This document shows positions 12,601 to 62,674 of a stretch of 64,000 nucleotides of DNA, piece after piece (the stretch's first letter is position 1; each line of letters begins with the position of its first letter). The DNA comes from Lycorma delicatula (taxonomy: Eukaryota; Arthropoda; Insecta; Hemiptera; Fulgoridae). Where the stretch lies: NCBI RefSeq assembly GCF_047948215.1, contig NC_134460.1, forward strand, positions 148,794,049 to 148,858,048, written 5' to 3'. A program made the translations under genes and the position numbers. The notes beneath the pieces are model-generated. The model made no database searches. It worked only from the letters and a program-made list of their open reading frames with translations, and was not told where the DNA came from.

Positions 12601-15600
12601 GAACACACATTGCCTTTTATATATATAGACAAAGAAAGTCTGTCTGTAAATTTGTTTGTTTCATAAATATCTCGACACCGAGATATATTTTTACCTGCAC
12701 CGAGCAGGTATATTTTTCGCAAAAATATATCTTTTCATGTAACTAATAAATAAATATTCTGAATTTGAGCCAAATCGGACTATAAATCCAATTTTTCTAA
12801 ATATTTCAATCCCAGCACCATCTAGCAGGTCCATTTTTTGCAAAAATGTTTCTTTTAACGTAACTAATATATATTCTGAATATGAGCCAAATCAGACCAT
12901 AAATACAATTTTTCTAAATATGTCAATCCCAGCACCACCTAGCAGGCCCAAACTAATTGAGAAACCTTTGCGGGCGTGTGCACAACTCGCCAAAGTTTCA
13001 TCGTAATTGAATGAAAGGTACAGGAATGTATACGAGACAGACAAACAAACATTCATTTTCTTATCTATAGAAGATTATTGTTATTAAGAAACATTACTTA
13101 TTACTTTAAGACTATTGTTAAACTTAATACAAATTAAAATATTTAATTTCAGAATGTATAAAATTTCAATTTGACATTTTTTTTGATTTACCTTACCTTT
13201 TGTATATTGTGTATGATTTTAAGACAGTCAAAATGTCCAAATCATAAACGCCGTAGCTGTAATTATTTAAAGACATGCATTATTATATTAGTTGTACAAT
13301 TATTTTTTATATTATTGTAGCTCCTGTATTAGGAGAAGTGAGTCTTGAGAATTACATTTTATACATAATTATGTTTTACAATTTCATTTTTTAGATCATT
13401 TAAAAATACATGAGATTTATTGTTTTACTTAATATTATTAACTAATTTCAGTTTTAAGCATAGTGTAATGATTTTCAACACCATTTTGACATAATTAACA
13501 TTCGTTGCAGTCTTGTTATAAAACTAATTTGAAATTTTTAAAAAAGTAAATTTTGCTAAAACATTGATTACGTTTTATTTTTTACCTCCTGATCCCAAAG
13601 TAGTTCCAGTTTAAAATTTTCTAAACTGCCTCATAGTATGATGACGAATAACAATATTTATTATTAAAAAATTGAAGACCAGTTTTTTCTGAAATTCAAG
13701 GTCAAAGATATGGTGTCTTGAAGTCAAAAGTTATATAAACATAGGCTTGTGTTGTATATCATATGAAAGATCATCATCAAATAAACTTTAAAATGGAACC
13801 AATTTTATCATTCTACCTTAATAACAAAATTATGTTGACCTTACACTACTGCCGCAAGTCAAAATTTGCCATTTTCCAGCAAATTGGAAGGGCTCTAAAA
13901 ACGAAAAATTTTATGATAGAATTCTGAAATTCACTATTTTCTCATAACGCTATCAACAGTTAATTTATAACAATTCATTAAAAACACAGTAAGTCAGGTT
14001 GTGGGCCTTGTTGATTTAACATGGAATGACCCATATTTGGTTTAATAAATTTCATTTAGAATAAAAACCTTTTACTTTTGCATTAAAATATGAAGAAATG
14101 TTTTCCCAAACTGTATTTGATGCAGTAATGATCTCTGTTACCTGAGTCCTGCTAGAAAAGCATATATTTATATTAGGAGCCATAAAACATAATTTATTTA
14201 TAAAAATTAACATGACTGGTATGTTGGTGATTGCTAATTATTATGAATCATAAAATAAGAATTTTTAACATTATCTTTGTCAAATAAATGTTTATTGTCT
14301 AAGAATTGTCTGATTATTATCCCAAACATTAACAACACATCCCCCTTGTGTTCTCTTTTTTTAAAATTTAAAAGTCATAACTGTTGTCATTTTATAATCA
14401 CCAAGTTATGTAATCAATTTTCTTTGTGTTACTACTATTGTTTAATGTGTTTTTTTAATGAATTAAAATTCAGACAGTTTATGCTTGGCTTTATTTAATC
14501 ACTATAATGTGTATTGCTTTGTGATTACATCTTTGGTCTTTGTGTTAAAATTTAACTCATTAAGACTGGTTTTAAAATTTCTAAATTATTTTAAAGAGAA
14601 AACATGGTTTAATACCAATATATGTATAATTTTTTGAGTATTCAAATAATTCAGCAACATATTGACCACTGTGCTAATAAAATTTAATATTATATCAAAT
14701 ACAAACCACAAAAAAAAAAAACAACAAAGTTAAACTTACCTTATTTATTTCTAATAACCAGTTTTTGCGATATCCCACATCTTTAGTTGGGATTAGATTC
14801 TATTTTTGTAAAACCTATATTTGTCATTTTGTTCTGGAAATTATATTATTTTCCATTGTAAAATTTTAAATAATATTGTAAACGTACTTGTGTACTTGTG
14901 TTGTCCACTACCGGAATAATTTAATCTTTGAAATGTATTATTTTTCTTTAATTCTATTGTCATTGTTGCCAATTTTTAGATTGTAGTTTGTTTTATTATA
15001 ATGTTAATTAAATCATCATCCTCAAATCTGAAATTTTATTTTTAGGTATATATTTATGAGTGTAATATTTTTCAAACATATTAATTTTTTTTTATCATTA
15101 TCACAAATCTTCAGAATCTCTAAGTTGTTTTTGCAACCTGCAATACTATGTTTGCATTCTAACAGATAGTCAGCCGCATTAGATTCTTAGACTCTTCTAT
15201 TTTTGTATGCTGCACAGTGTTCTGAAATCTTTTTTTAAATGATATATTGGTTTTACCTGTATATAAATATTGTTACATTTGTTGCATGTTGAAGAGATTT
15301 TGAAGATTTGTGATAATAATAATAATAATAAAAAATGGAATTTTACTGAAATTAATTTTCTTAAGATTCATATTATTCCTTTGTACTGTTAAATTATATT
15401 TAAATTCTGTTAAATAAAACCACCTAGTACAGAATATTGAGATAAGACATATCTTACATTAATTTTTCATGAAAGATCTTTTGCAATATCCCACATCCCC
15501 AGTCATGATTGAAATAATTCTGTTATTGCATAATAAAAATATGAAAATATTATAATTAACTTAAAAAAATGACATCTTATTAAAAAATAGTATTTTTAAT

Positions 15601-16674
15601 TAATGTAAGAAAAAATGGAATGTAATCCCAATTGAAGATGCGGGTTACAACGAAAACTGGTTATTGGAAACTAATAAGGTAGCTTATCTGATTATTGTTT
15701 TCTGATTAAATATATATGTATATTCTTAAACAATAAAAACTGTGTTCTTTCTTTAATGAAGATATTAAAAATATCTCAGTATCAGTCAAGTCATTGTTAG
15801 TTTGGAAATCCAAACTATTTGAATTGTGATATTCAAAGAAACATTTTTCAAAAAAGGCTGTTGTATCCAGATTGGATATGAGGCAGTGTGAGTTTTAAAA
15901 CATTAGGAAAGCAATATGTTTATGAGTTTGTCTTTGCATGCCTGGCTGACAACAGGTAATGTGCAATATATTCAACAGCAGTTAGCAATTCCAGGATGTG
16001 AGCAATATTTCTGCTGGATGCTCCATGCTCAAGCAAGTCTGAGGAATAATAAATATGCTATTTAAATTTTATTTTATTTAGAAAGCAGTTACGTTTTGGA
16101 ATAAACCATAATTTTATATTGAATAACAAGCTTATTTTTTAATTTGAGCATATTATCATTTAAAACTTCAAAAAATTAGTAGTTAGTTAATGCAGTCTTT
16201 TACACCTGTTAACTTGAAATACATATTTTTTACAGTTACACAAAAAATTATAATTGACACATTTAAAGTGTTCTTTCAGAAGACCTTTGTGATAAACTCT
16301 ACTGAAGGAGTTGCATAATCGGCATCAAATAAAACACCAATCTTAATTTTCATGTAATTTGAAAGTAAAATGTAATTATGTTGCTTCATTATAAAGAAAA
16401 CTATCTACTACAGTTACACTATTATTATTGACTTTTTTGTATAATTTAATGTTAGAAAATATTGGGTATTATTCATAGCTTTTTTGTTAAATTCATTTCA
16501 TAAAATTTTATTTTTTAGGTGGATATGCCAGTTTTCTTTTATATTGATCCTGAATATGCTGAAGACCCTAGAATGGAATATGTAAATGACATAATATTGT
16601 CGTACACATTTTTTGAAGTTAAGGATGGAATGAATTTACCAGTGCCATCTTATTTTAGTCCACATAAAAGATAA
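3446..16674 (+). CDS. COX11: Cytochrome c oxidase assembly protein COX11 (C-terminal exons; gene partial at 5')
   Basis: COX11 is a mitochondrial inner-membrane copper chaperone that delivers copper to the CuB site of cytochrome oxidase subunit 1. Three exons, 3446-3601, 7604-7771 and 16519-16674, join in phase 0 with GT/AG borders and give 159 C-terminal residues ending at a TAA. Segments close to animal COX11 include ITIKFNADV, SLKWNFQPQQ, VPGETALAFY, FEAGQYFNKIQ, the copper-binding CFCF motif (7730-7741), VDMPVFFYIDPE and LSYTFFEVK. The targeting peptide and transmembrane helix, present in the family at about 276 residues total in human, must lie in exons left of the window. The introns are 4.0 and 8.7 kb and filled with mobile elements. 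All visible key residues are intact, so the gene looks functional. Confidence 0.95.
3602..4607. other. COX11 intron, AT-rich, no feature seen
   Basis: Intronic sequence between the first two visible COX11 exons. No coding similarity or clear repeat was recognised in this part. Confidence 0.5.
4608..5000. repeat. Dispersed repeat, copy A
   Basis: This segment is clearly related to 5236-5581 and, more distantly, to 48985-49345. Shared landmarks are a GGGGAAGAC-like start, a TGTAAAT..CCTCTGTAGACATTT block, a GCCTTCGCTGCAGGCCTC-like block, TGTCCTACATCGT and an ACCGAGTT..CAGAAGCAT block. No protein-coding content was recognised. It may be untranslated sequence of a LINE or a non-autonomous element. 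Confidence 0.65.
5236..6765. repeat. Dispersed repeat, copy B, interrupted by a LINE
   Basis: The first part (5236-5581) matches copy A, and the part after 6685 continues that match (ACATACCACCAAAGATGTTG against the copy A equivalent near 4974-4993). The middle is a foreign LINE insertion flanked by a 13-bp duplication. Copies A and B are about 630 bp apart in the same orientation, so they may be a local tandem duplication. Confidence 0.65.
5582..6684 (+). mobile_element. 5'-truncated I-clade LINE (RNase H and C-terminus), with target duplication
   Basis: The insert starts inside an RNase H domain: the frame reads VSFCWVPSHIGIPGNEHADSA, the usual C-terminal RNase H block of I-type elements. 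It continues through RCEEVVLCRLWIVHTRVTHEYL into a Cys/His-rich tail (CNC...HILIDC), with an in-frame stop at 5954-5956 just before the tail. A roughly 550-bp T-rich 3' untranslated region ends in GGCGTTTTTTGCCCT and a poly(A) tract (6672-6686). The 13-bp sequence AATTCATGAATGT stands on both sides (5569-5581 and 6685-6697), as expected for target-primed insertion. Confidence 0.85.
6766..7603. other. COX11 intron, no feature seen
   Basis: AT-rich intronic sequence up to the TATAG acceptor of the next COX11 exon. Short open frames here have no recognisable similarity. Confidence 0.5.
7604..7771 (+). CDS. COX11: COX11 exon with CFCF copper motif
   Basis: 56 codons, phase 0 at both ends, starting VVPGETALAFYTAENP and ending NPGEQ before the GTCAGG donor. 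The adjacent Cys codons of CFCF are at 7730-7732 and 7736-7738. Confidence 0.95.
8080..9520 (+). pseudogene. Mariner transposase remnant with internal tandem amplification
   Basis: Degenerate plus-strand frames follow a mariner transposase in order. An N-terminal helix-turn-helix region lies near 8095-8270 (NFDVSDVPHSG resembles the DV.D.PRSGRP block), a linker follows at 8400-8700 (CKNAMKSNSF resembles C.SLL.RNEIEPF), and then an ITGDEKW-region equivalent and the segment HPPYSPDLAP-like (MYPPYSSHLAL) near the end. Numerous stops and frameshifts mean no activity. The segment equivalent to N..G.VFHQDNARPH through PPYSPDLA is repeated four times as exact 144-bp units at 8749-9324. Terminal inverted repeats were not identified. 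Confidence 0.75.
8749..9324 (+). repeat. 144-bp tandem repeat, 4 copies
   Basis: Units start at 8749, 8893, 9037 and 9181 and each is exactly 144 bp. They are nearly identical, with a few substitutions such as GTGTTTTC against GTGTTTCA, and ACTC against ACCC. 144 bp equals 48 codons, so the frame of the mariner remnant is kept through the array. Near-identity of units suggests recent amplification compared with the age of the mariner. Confidence 0.97.
9492..9990 (+). repeat. Left terminal inverted repeat of the 4.5-kb element
   Basis: It matches the reverse complement of 13535-14032. Shared blocks include AATCAACAAGG, TTATGAGAAAATA, TGCTGGAAAATGGC, GTAGAATGATAAA, TTGACCTTGAATTT and ATCAATGTTTTA-like sequence. 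Confidence 0.8.
10540..12176 (+). pseudogene. Decayed transposase-like gene of unassigned family
   Basis: Conserved blocks are scattered over the plus-strand frames. There is a short Cys pair (CDKCRRKL, about 10590), then LNESLVSIGKSPVKS (about 10690) followed by a Lys-rich segment, then DKITFKVWISTDNSS (about 11046) and FITLCDFVENDSFV with WINELATIHPFAVYF (about 11220-11340). After these come TDGSTAQ with HKNIVNLMYHKDDFG (about 11490-11560), a HFFAT..R.SACGGLGGTLK block, and ASLQRPYEDQIT (about 11650-11690). The last 145 codons (11739-12176) are open and end in PHPEGPSPSY, PQWEIL and TAIGCTYTLSKKETS. I recall this architecture from uncharacterised repeated proteins of invertebrates. The Asp-rich blocks suggest a DDE nuclease, but this is an inference. 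Several stops precede the open part. Confidence 0.65.
12440..13075. repeat. Dispersed repeat with 121-bp internal duplication
   Basis: Two adjacent related units start GCAAAAAT at 12719 and 12840 (period 121), each containing TGAGCCAAATC and TCTAAATAT.TCAATCCCAGCACCA.CTAGCAGG. The surrounding sequence (AGTCTGTCTGTAAATTTGTTTG at one side, GAGACAGACAAACAAACATTCA at the other) looks like a non-autonomous element inserted into the 4.5-kb element. Confidence 0.6.
13535..14032 (-). repeat. Right terminal inverted repeat of the 4.5-kb element
   Basis: Reverse complement of the left arm at 9492-9990, with the outermost bases ATGGAATGACC. Confidence 0.8.
14033..14733. other. COX11 intron, no feature seen
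   Basis: AT-rich intronic sequence with no recognised coding or repeat signal. Confidence 0.45.
14734..15684 (-). mobile_element. Penelope-like element fragment bounded by inverted repeats
   Basis: On the minus strand at about 15300-15110 the frames read CNKCNNIY, then TGKTNISFKKRF, then a Leu/Glu-Cys-Lys segment (LLECKHSI-like), the Zn-finger and GIY-YIG endonuclease of Penelope-like elements. The segment 14734-14808 and the reverse complement of 15610-15684 are related (both contain a CTGGTTATT.GAAA.TAATAAGGTA-like block) and enclose the fragment. A shorter third relative, ATATCCCACATC, lies near 15489-15500. Stops and a frameshift make it dead. Confidence 0.6.
15700..16518. other. COX11 intron, no feature seen
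   Basis: AT-rich sequence leading to the TTTTTTAG acceptor of the last COX11 exon. No coding similarity was recognised. Confidence 0.45.
16519..16674 (+). CDS. COX11: COX11 terminal exon
   Basis: 51 codons and a TAA stop (16672-16674). It starts VDMPVFFYIDPEYAEDPRM and ends in LPVPSYFSPHKR, the expected C-terminus of the family. Confidence 0.95.
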   Translation: MDMPVFFYIDPEYAEDPRMEYVNDIILSYTFFEVKDGMNLPVPSYFSPHKR

Positions 16675-16714
16675 AATGTTGTTTGTATTATTCATTTGAT
16701 TTTTTTTGTAGTAT

Positions 16715-16720
16715 AATAAA
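16715..16720 (+). terminator. COX11 polyadenylation signal
   Basis: A canonical AATAAA hexamer 41 bp after the COX11 stop codon. Confidence 0.75.
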
Positions 16721-16944
16721 TTATTTAAAGTATGATACTTCAAATTACAATGAATATTTTTATACTTTGCCTTTATTTCTGATGTTAAAAGTATGAATTG
16801 ACTTGCTGATTGGCCTATATGTAAGTTATTGGCTGCAGAACCTTTTCATTTTTATTTTCCTGTCTAGAGCTACAGCAGTGCTACAGTTTTAGTACTATAA
16901 TCGATCCAATTTGGGCATATGCATGAATCTTTACATTTTGACAC

Positions 16945-17165
16945 CTAATGAACCCCAAAATCCAAAAACCGGATGGAAATTTTCCGGATGTTTGTATGCA
17001 TGTATGTATGTATGTTTGTATGTATGTTTGGTGTCACCTTCTCAACCGGTGATTTATGTTTAAATCACCTGTACTCAACCGATTTTTACCAAACTTGGTC
17101 AGATTACTTCTACATATACAACACTTTTTTTTCAAAAACTTCAAAGAAAAAAAATTGTAGGAGAT
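16945..17165. repeat. Dispersed repeat with TGTATG microsatellite core
   Basis: A run of TGTATGTATG-type units (about 16991-17030) is framed by AACCGGATGGAAATTTTCCGG and TCACCTTCTCAACCGGTGATTTATG. The layout is that of a non-autonomous repeat; only one copy was noticed here. Confidence 0.45.
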
Positions 17166-17511
17166 AAATCTGGCAAACTAGTTATGATAGACCACAGGAA
17201 ATGACTTTCTCCCCAAAGAACTCTCATAGTTATTGAAGACCAGCAACTCTCCATTAGGTCTTCCTGCGACCAGCATTTATGTTGGGCTTCATCTACCCTG
17301 TTAAGTCAGTTCTAATCTTCAGGTAGCATTAAGATGCTACTGTTATTAGAGCCATTATTTTCATTTAAGAAATAGTGCATCAACTTTTCTGGATGTAATC
17401 TACTCTCGTGCTAAACATGAGGGTTCTTTGCATTATTGGTTGTTCTGGCTGTTTACATAGCTGCTTTGATGAAATCATACCTCCTCTTAAAGAAAATTAT
17501 ATTCAGAAATC

Positions 17512-17590
17512 TGATGGAAGCATTTTTTTTTAGTAAAAGTACTTTTTTCAATTTAAATTTTACCAAAATTAAAAAGAAATGCTTCCATCA
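17512..17590. repeat. 79-bp fold-back sequence
   Basis: TGATGGAAGCATTT at 17512-17525 pairs perfectly with AAATGCTTCCATCA at 17577-17590, and the T-rich and A-rich inner flanks allow further imperfect pairing. Confidence 0.7.
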
Positions 17591-17611
17591 TTGTAGAAGT
17601 GTATAAATAGG

Positions 17612-18733
17612 GTGATTCAAAGAAACGGGAAATTAAAAAACTTAAATAACGTTAATAACAATTTTTTTTTTAGAAAATGAATTTTATTTCATGTAATTGT
17701 ACAAATGTTGCCATTTTAGGATGCATACATTTTAGTTTATTTTTTAAAAATGACATCTTGCAGGTGACCTCCTCTTCTACGTAAATACTCACGAAGTCTC
17801 TTCATTAAATTGTTCATCGTTTGATGTAACATCTCGACTGGAATTTCCGCAGTTGCTTCTCGGATCTTTGCCTTCAGTTCTTCTGTTGTAGCAGGTCTAC
17901 TGTGGAACACTTTGCTTTTTAAGGTGACCCCACAAAAAGTAATGGCAAGCTGAGAGATCAGGCGATCTGGGAGACCATCTAATGTCACCATTTCGTGAAA
18001 TGACATGTTGTCCAAACAATCGGCGTACAGCTGCCATCGAGCAGTATGTGATGTTGGTCCAGCTTGTTGAAACCAGGCTGTGTTAAGAATTGGTGGAAAT
18101 CTCTTTTGTTGTTCCACAACAAAGGTTTCAAGCATGGCTATGTAACGAGCCGTCGTCACTGTAATCGCATGACTGTCATCCTCAAAAAAATAAGGGCCTA
18201 TAACACCGTAAGATGATATAGCACACCACACGGTCACTTTCTGGCTGTGCAACGGACGCTGGTGTAGCTGCGTAGGATTTTCTTGTGCCCAGTATCTGAA
18301 ATTTTGCTTGTTAACAAATCCACTGAGGTGGAAATGCGCTTCATCTGACATCCACAGTTTGTGAACAAACTCTTCGTACACTTGAACTATGCAATTGTAA
18401 AGATGCTGAGAGACAACGAATTGACCGATGTGGACTTCGTGTGACAGCATCTTTGTGTACGGATGGTTCGCTCACGGCTGGAGGTTTCTTTTTCATTGCC
18501 GAACCAGTTTCCTCAAAATTAGATATCCATGTTTTAATTGCATGTGCTGATGGAACACGGTTGTGCCGAAATTCTCTACATGCTCCCTCCACACTGTCAT
18601 TGAACGCTTTGATAGCAAATGCACGTTGCGCACCACTCCAAGGATCCATGACAACTAAATGGCAGGTTAGGTTAGAGAGGCTGGCGCCACTTATCAGGTG
18701 GTACCAATCACCATTCAAAGAAATGGTAAATTT
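17612..18733 (-). pseudogene. Rover-like mariner-superfamily transposase, inactive
   Basis: Two minus-strand frames encode one transposase. The first starts at 18649 (MDPWSGAQRAFAIKAF) and has an N-terminal helix-turn-helix region up to KKKPPAVSE. The second runs from about 18450 to 17737 with SDEAHFHLSGFVNKQNFRYW, PLHSQKVTVWCAIS and a C-terminus ending GGHLQDVIFKK. The frame changes near 18440. The catalytic block that normally reads QQDGATSHTAR is QQAGPTSHTAR here, so the second acidic residue is lost, and the SPDLTPCDFFLWG block is destroyed. The outer sequences GATTCAAAGAAACGGG (17616) and CATTCAAAGAAATGG (18710) are in direct, not inverted, orientation. Confidence 0.85.
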
Positions 18734-18754
18734 TGAAAGTTTCAAAATTATCAT

Positions 18755-18816
18755 TATCTGGTATCTGGTAGAGATACCAGATAGAGTGGTATCTCTAGTA
18801 CCACTCTGTACTAGAG
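18755..18816. repeat. Cluster of overlapping hairpins
   Basis: Three perfect inverted repeats follow one another: TATCTGGTATCT/AGATACCAGATA (18755-18783, 5-base loop), AGAGTGGTA/TACCACTCT (18783-18807, 7-base loop) and CTCTAGTA/TACTAGAG (18793-18816, 8-base loop). The last two overlap and could not form together. Confidence 0.75.
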
Positions 18817-18819
18817 ACT

Positions 18820-19998
18820 AGCTGCTATTAATTAAAGTCACTTTGGAGTTAAAAAATTAATTTTTAAATATTAAAAAAATACTACAGAAAACAAATACAA
18901 GGACCAGCTCTTTTAATCCAGTTGTTAAGAGAATTGCTACAGATGTAATAATTTTCATATGCATAAAAAACTTATGTCAATGGAACATAAGATTTTCTGA
19001 TTTTTTTTAATGATTTTTTTTAATTATTGGACAGTATTAACAATACTGTAGAAGTTTTTTTGTGAACATTCTTCTGTTTTAAAGCAAGGAACTGTGTTGA
19101 ATTATCACAAGATGCCAGACCAGAAATATCACATGGAAGGTTATTTCCAAATCCACTTTCATTTTTAATAATTGCCCAAATAGGACACTTGTGATCTGCA
19201 CAAAAGGATTGAAAAAAATGACCCATTTCCTACACACAGAATACTTACTCTCAGGAAAGTATAATTAATGAAAAAGTAAAATTTGAACATGATTAGATTA
19301 GGGAAATAATAAATTTATTTAAACTTTTTTTTACATCTCATTTGTTTACAGTCACATCAACAATAAAATAAAACATAAACTTAAGATATCTGTTTTAATT
19401 ATATACCAAAAACAATACTAAAGCAGAATAATACAATAGAAAAAATATAATTCTTATTACATTGACTCAGTGGTAAAATTCAATGTTTTAATGTTTTCTA
19501 TATGTTTTAAAATTTTTTTTTTTAAATATGTTGTAATAAAAAGACATTTTATATTAACAAAAAAAGTAGAAATTGTTGACTGCAAAATGATTTGTATAAA
19601 TTTATGTTATATTCTTTAAAGATTTTTATCTAATATCCTGACAGTTTCTACAGATGTAATATTCTTGTTAGTCATCTTACAATTTCCTTTACTTTAGACT
19701 TGATACTAAAAACTTTGTACTACTTAGTGTTAAGATCCAAGATCTATTCCCGTGAAAATGTTTTATATGGCTTATGCTTCATTACACTACATTTGTTAAA
19801 TGTTTTTGCCAATTGAACATTTTTAGCTATTTTTTGAGTTGTGATTCTTTTAACACAGTTCTAATCCTGTGTCCTACATCAAGAAGTATAAGTATAAATA
19901 GTTGATTGTGCTGCCTGGTGTACCACCATTGGTCTGCTCTATTAAAATAATATGTGAGCTACAAACAAACAAGCCCATGCATCATCATCCTTTTTTAT
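18820..19998. other. Intergenic, no feature seen
   Basis: AT-rich sequence between the COX11 3' end and the Tektin-3 3' end. Short open frames on both strands have no recognisable similarity. Confidence 0.45.
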
Positions 19999-20096
19999 GT
20001 TTTACCCCATTTATACAGGAAATAGGCACACCTACCATGCTGTCAGTGTTTTACCCCATTTATACAGGAAATAGGCGCACCTGCCATGCTGGAAGG
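19999..20096. repeat. 49-bp tandem duplication
   Basis: The segment GTTTTACCCCATTTATACAG and the bases after it (CACCTACCATGCTG in the first unit, CACCTGCCATGCTG in the second) occur twice with a period of 49 bp. Confidence 0.85.
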
Positions 20097-20226
20097 TTAA
20101 AATCCTTCCTCTGTGGCAGCAATTGCTGTTTTGATAGGTGGCTTTGATAGATTGAAGGCGACCGCGTGCAGGTTTGGGGGTGGTATGTGGCTCAATACTG
20201 GGAGCCATTTGACAGGAGTAGATCTG

Positions 20227-20271
20227 ATAACCCCGGCAATCATAACCCCGGCAATCATAACCCCAGCAATC
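20227..20271. repeat. 15-bp tandem repeat, 3 copies
   Basis: ATAACCCCGGCAATC occurs at 20227, 20242 and 20257; the third unit has one A for G change. Confidence 0.95.
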
Positions 20272-20466
20272 ATTCTCATTAAGTTGAGCATCAATTCTAT
20301 GAACATAATGGTTAATAAATATAATTGAATGACCCAATAATTAATATTAATTAATAATAAATACAGTACAATAATTATATTAAATAAAGTTACTAATAAG
20401 ACTAGTTAAAAATAATATAATTTTTTTTTTAAAGAAATTACCATAGTACAGCGTAAAATTAATAAT

Positions 20467-20480
20467 TTTATTTATTTATT
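20467..20480 (-). terminator. Tektin-3 polyadenylation signals
   Basis: On the minus strand three overlapping AATAAA hexamers (AATAAATAAATAAA) start 6 bases after the Tektin-3 stop codon. A more distal site could also be used. Confidence 0.5.
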
Positions 20481-20486
20481 AGATTT

Positions 20487-62284
<41,798 letters not shown>

Positions 62285-62432
62285 TATTCAATGATAGGAG
62301 TGATACATTGAAAATAAAATTTGATATTTTTAAAAACGTGCGTTTTTGAACGGTATTTAATGACTGTCAGTTGCCATGACAACAAGCCAAGTATTTATGC
62401 AGGTCATGGTGAAAATATTCGTCATTCGTAAA
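62285..62432. promoter_or_regulatory. Shared promoter between Tektin-3 and NUBP1
   Basis: 148 bp separate the two opposite start codons, so the transcription starts of both genes must lie here or overlap. It contains a perfect X-box and no TATA box in an obvious place. Confidence 0.65.
62370..62383. promoter_or_regulatory. X-box, predicted RFX-factor binding site
   Basis: GTTGCCATGACAAC fits RYYNYYATRRNRAC, the DAF-19/RFX X-box consensus, at all 14 positions. It lies 86 bp upstream of the Tektin-3 start codon, inside the usual window for ciliary-gene X-boxes, and 50 bp from the NUBP1 start codon. Confidence 0.8.
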
Positions 62433-62463
62433 ATGGAGGACAAGCCAGCTGATGCTCCGGAAC
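62433..62463 (+). CDS. NUBP1: NUBP1 exon 1
   Basis: ATG in the context AAAATGG, ten codons and one base before a GTAAGT donor. Confidence 0.9.
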
Positions 62464-62674
62464 GTAAGTTAAATTCCCTTTTTATTTCATCTTCTAAATT
62501 TATGATAAATGCCTGTCAGAGTTGTTAAAAATTTCCTACAGCGTATGATGTACCATATGTTTCTTACAGATTGTCCCGGTACACAAAGTGTCACAGCGGG
62601 CAAAGCCAGTGCATGTCGGGGATGTCCGAATCAGGGGTTATGTGCTTCAGGAGCTGCGAGAGGGCCTGATTTAG
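62433..62674 (+). CDS. NUBP1: Cytosolic Fe-S cluster assembly factor NUBP1/NBP35, first two exons (partial)
   Basis: NUBP1 (yeast Nbp35) is a scaffold P-loop ATPase that, with NUBP2/Cfd1, assembles 4Fe-4S clusters for cytosolic and nuclear proteins. Exon 1 (62433-62463) encodes [10 protein letters not shown] plus one base; exon 2 (62570-62674) continues with [18 protein letters not shown] and [17 protein letters not shown]. The four cysteines have the spacing C-X13-C-X2-C-X5-C of the N-terminal 4Fe-4S site. Donors are GTAAGT and GTAAAT, both phase 1. The Walker A region and the rest of the gene lie right of the window. It is head to head with Tektin-3. Confidence 0.95.
62570..62674 (+). CDS. 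NUBP1: NUBP1 exon 2, Fe-S cysteine motif
   Basis: Starts after TTCTTACAG, completes a His codon, encodes all four N-terminal cluster cysteines and ends one base into the next codon before GTAAAT. Confidence 0.96.
   Translation: MVPVHKVSQRAKPVHVGDVRIRGYVLQELREGLI

Larger units (their letters stand above)
9492..14032. mobile_element. 4.5-kb element with ~500-bp terminal inverted repeats, unassigned superfamily
   Basis: The left end reads GGTCATTCCATATCAAATC and the right end, reverse-complemented, GGTCATTCCATGTTAAATC; similarity continues inward for about 500 bp on each side with substitutions and small gaps. Between them lies a decayed transposase-like gene (about 10540-12180) and a secondary repeat insertion (about 12440-13075). 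Neither a clear target duplication nor a known superfamily end signature was identified. The length, arms and single central gene fit a cut-and-paste DNA transposon. Confidence 0.75.

Noticed and set aside
12474..12746. 90-codon open frame as a gene
   Set aside because: It lies in a non-coding dispersed repeat with a 121-bp duplication and has no protein-like similarity.
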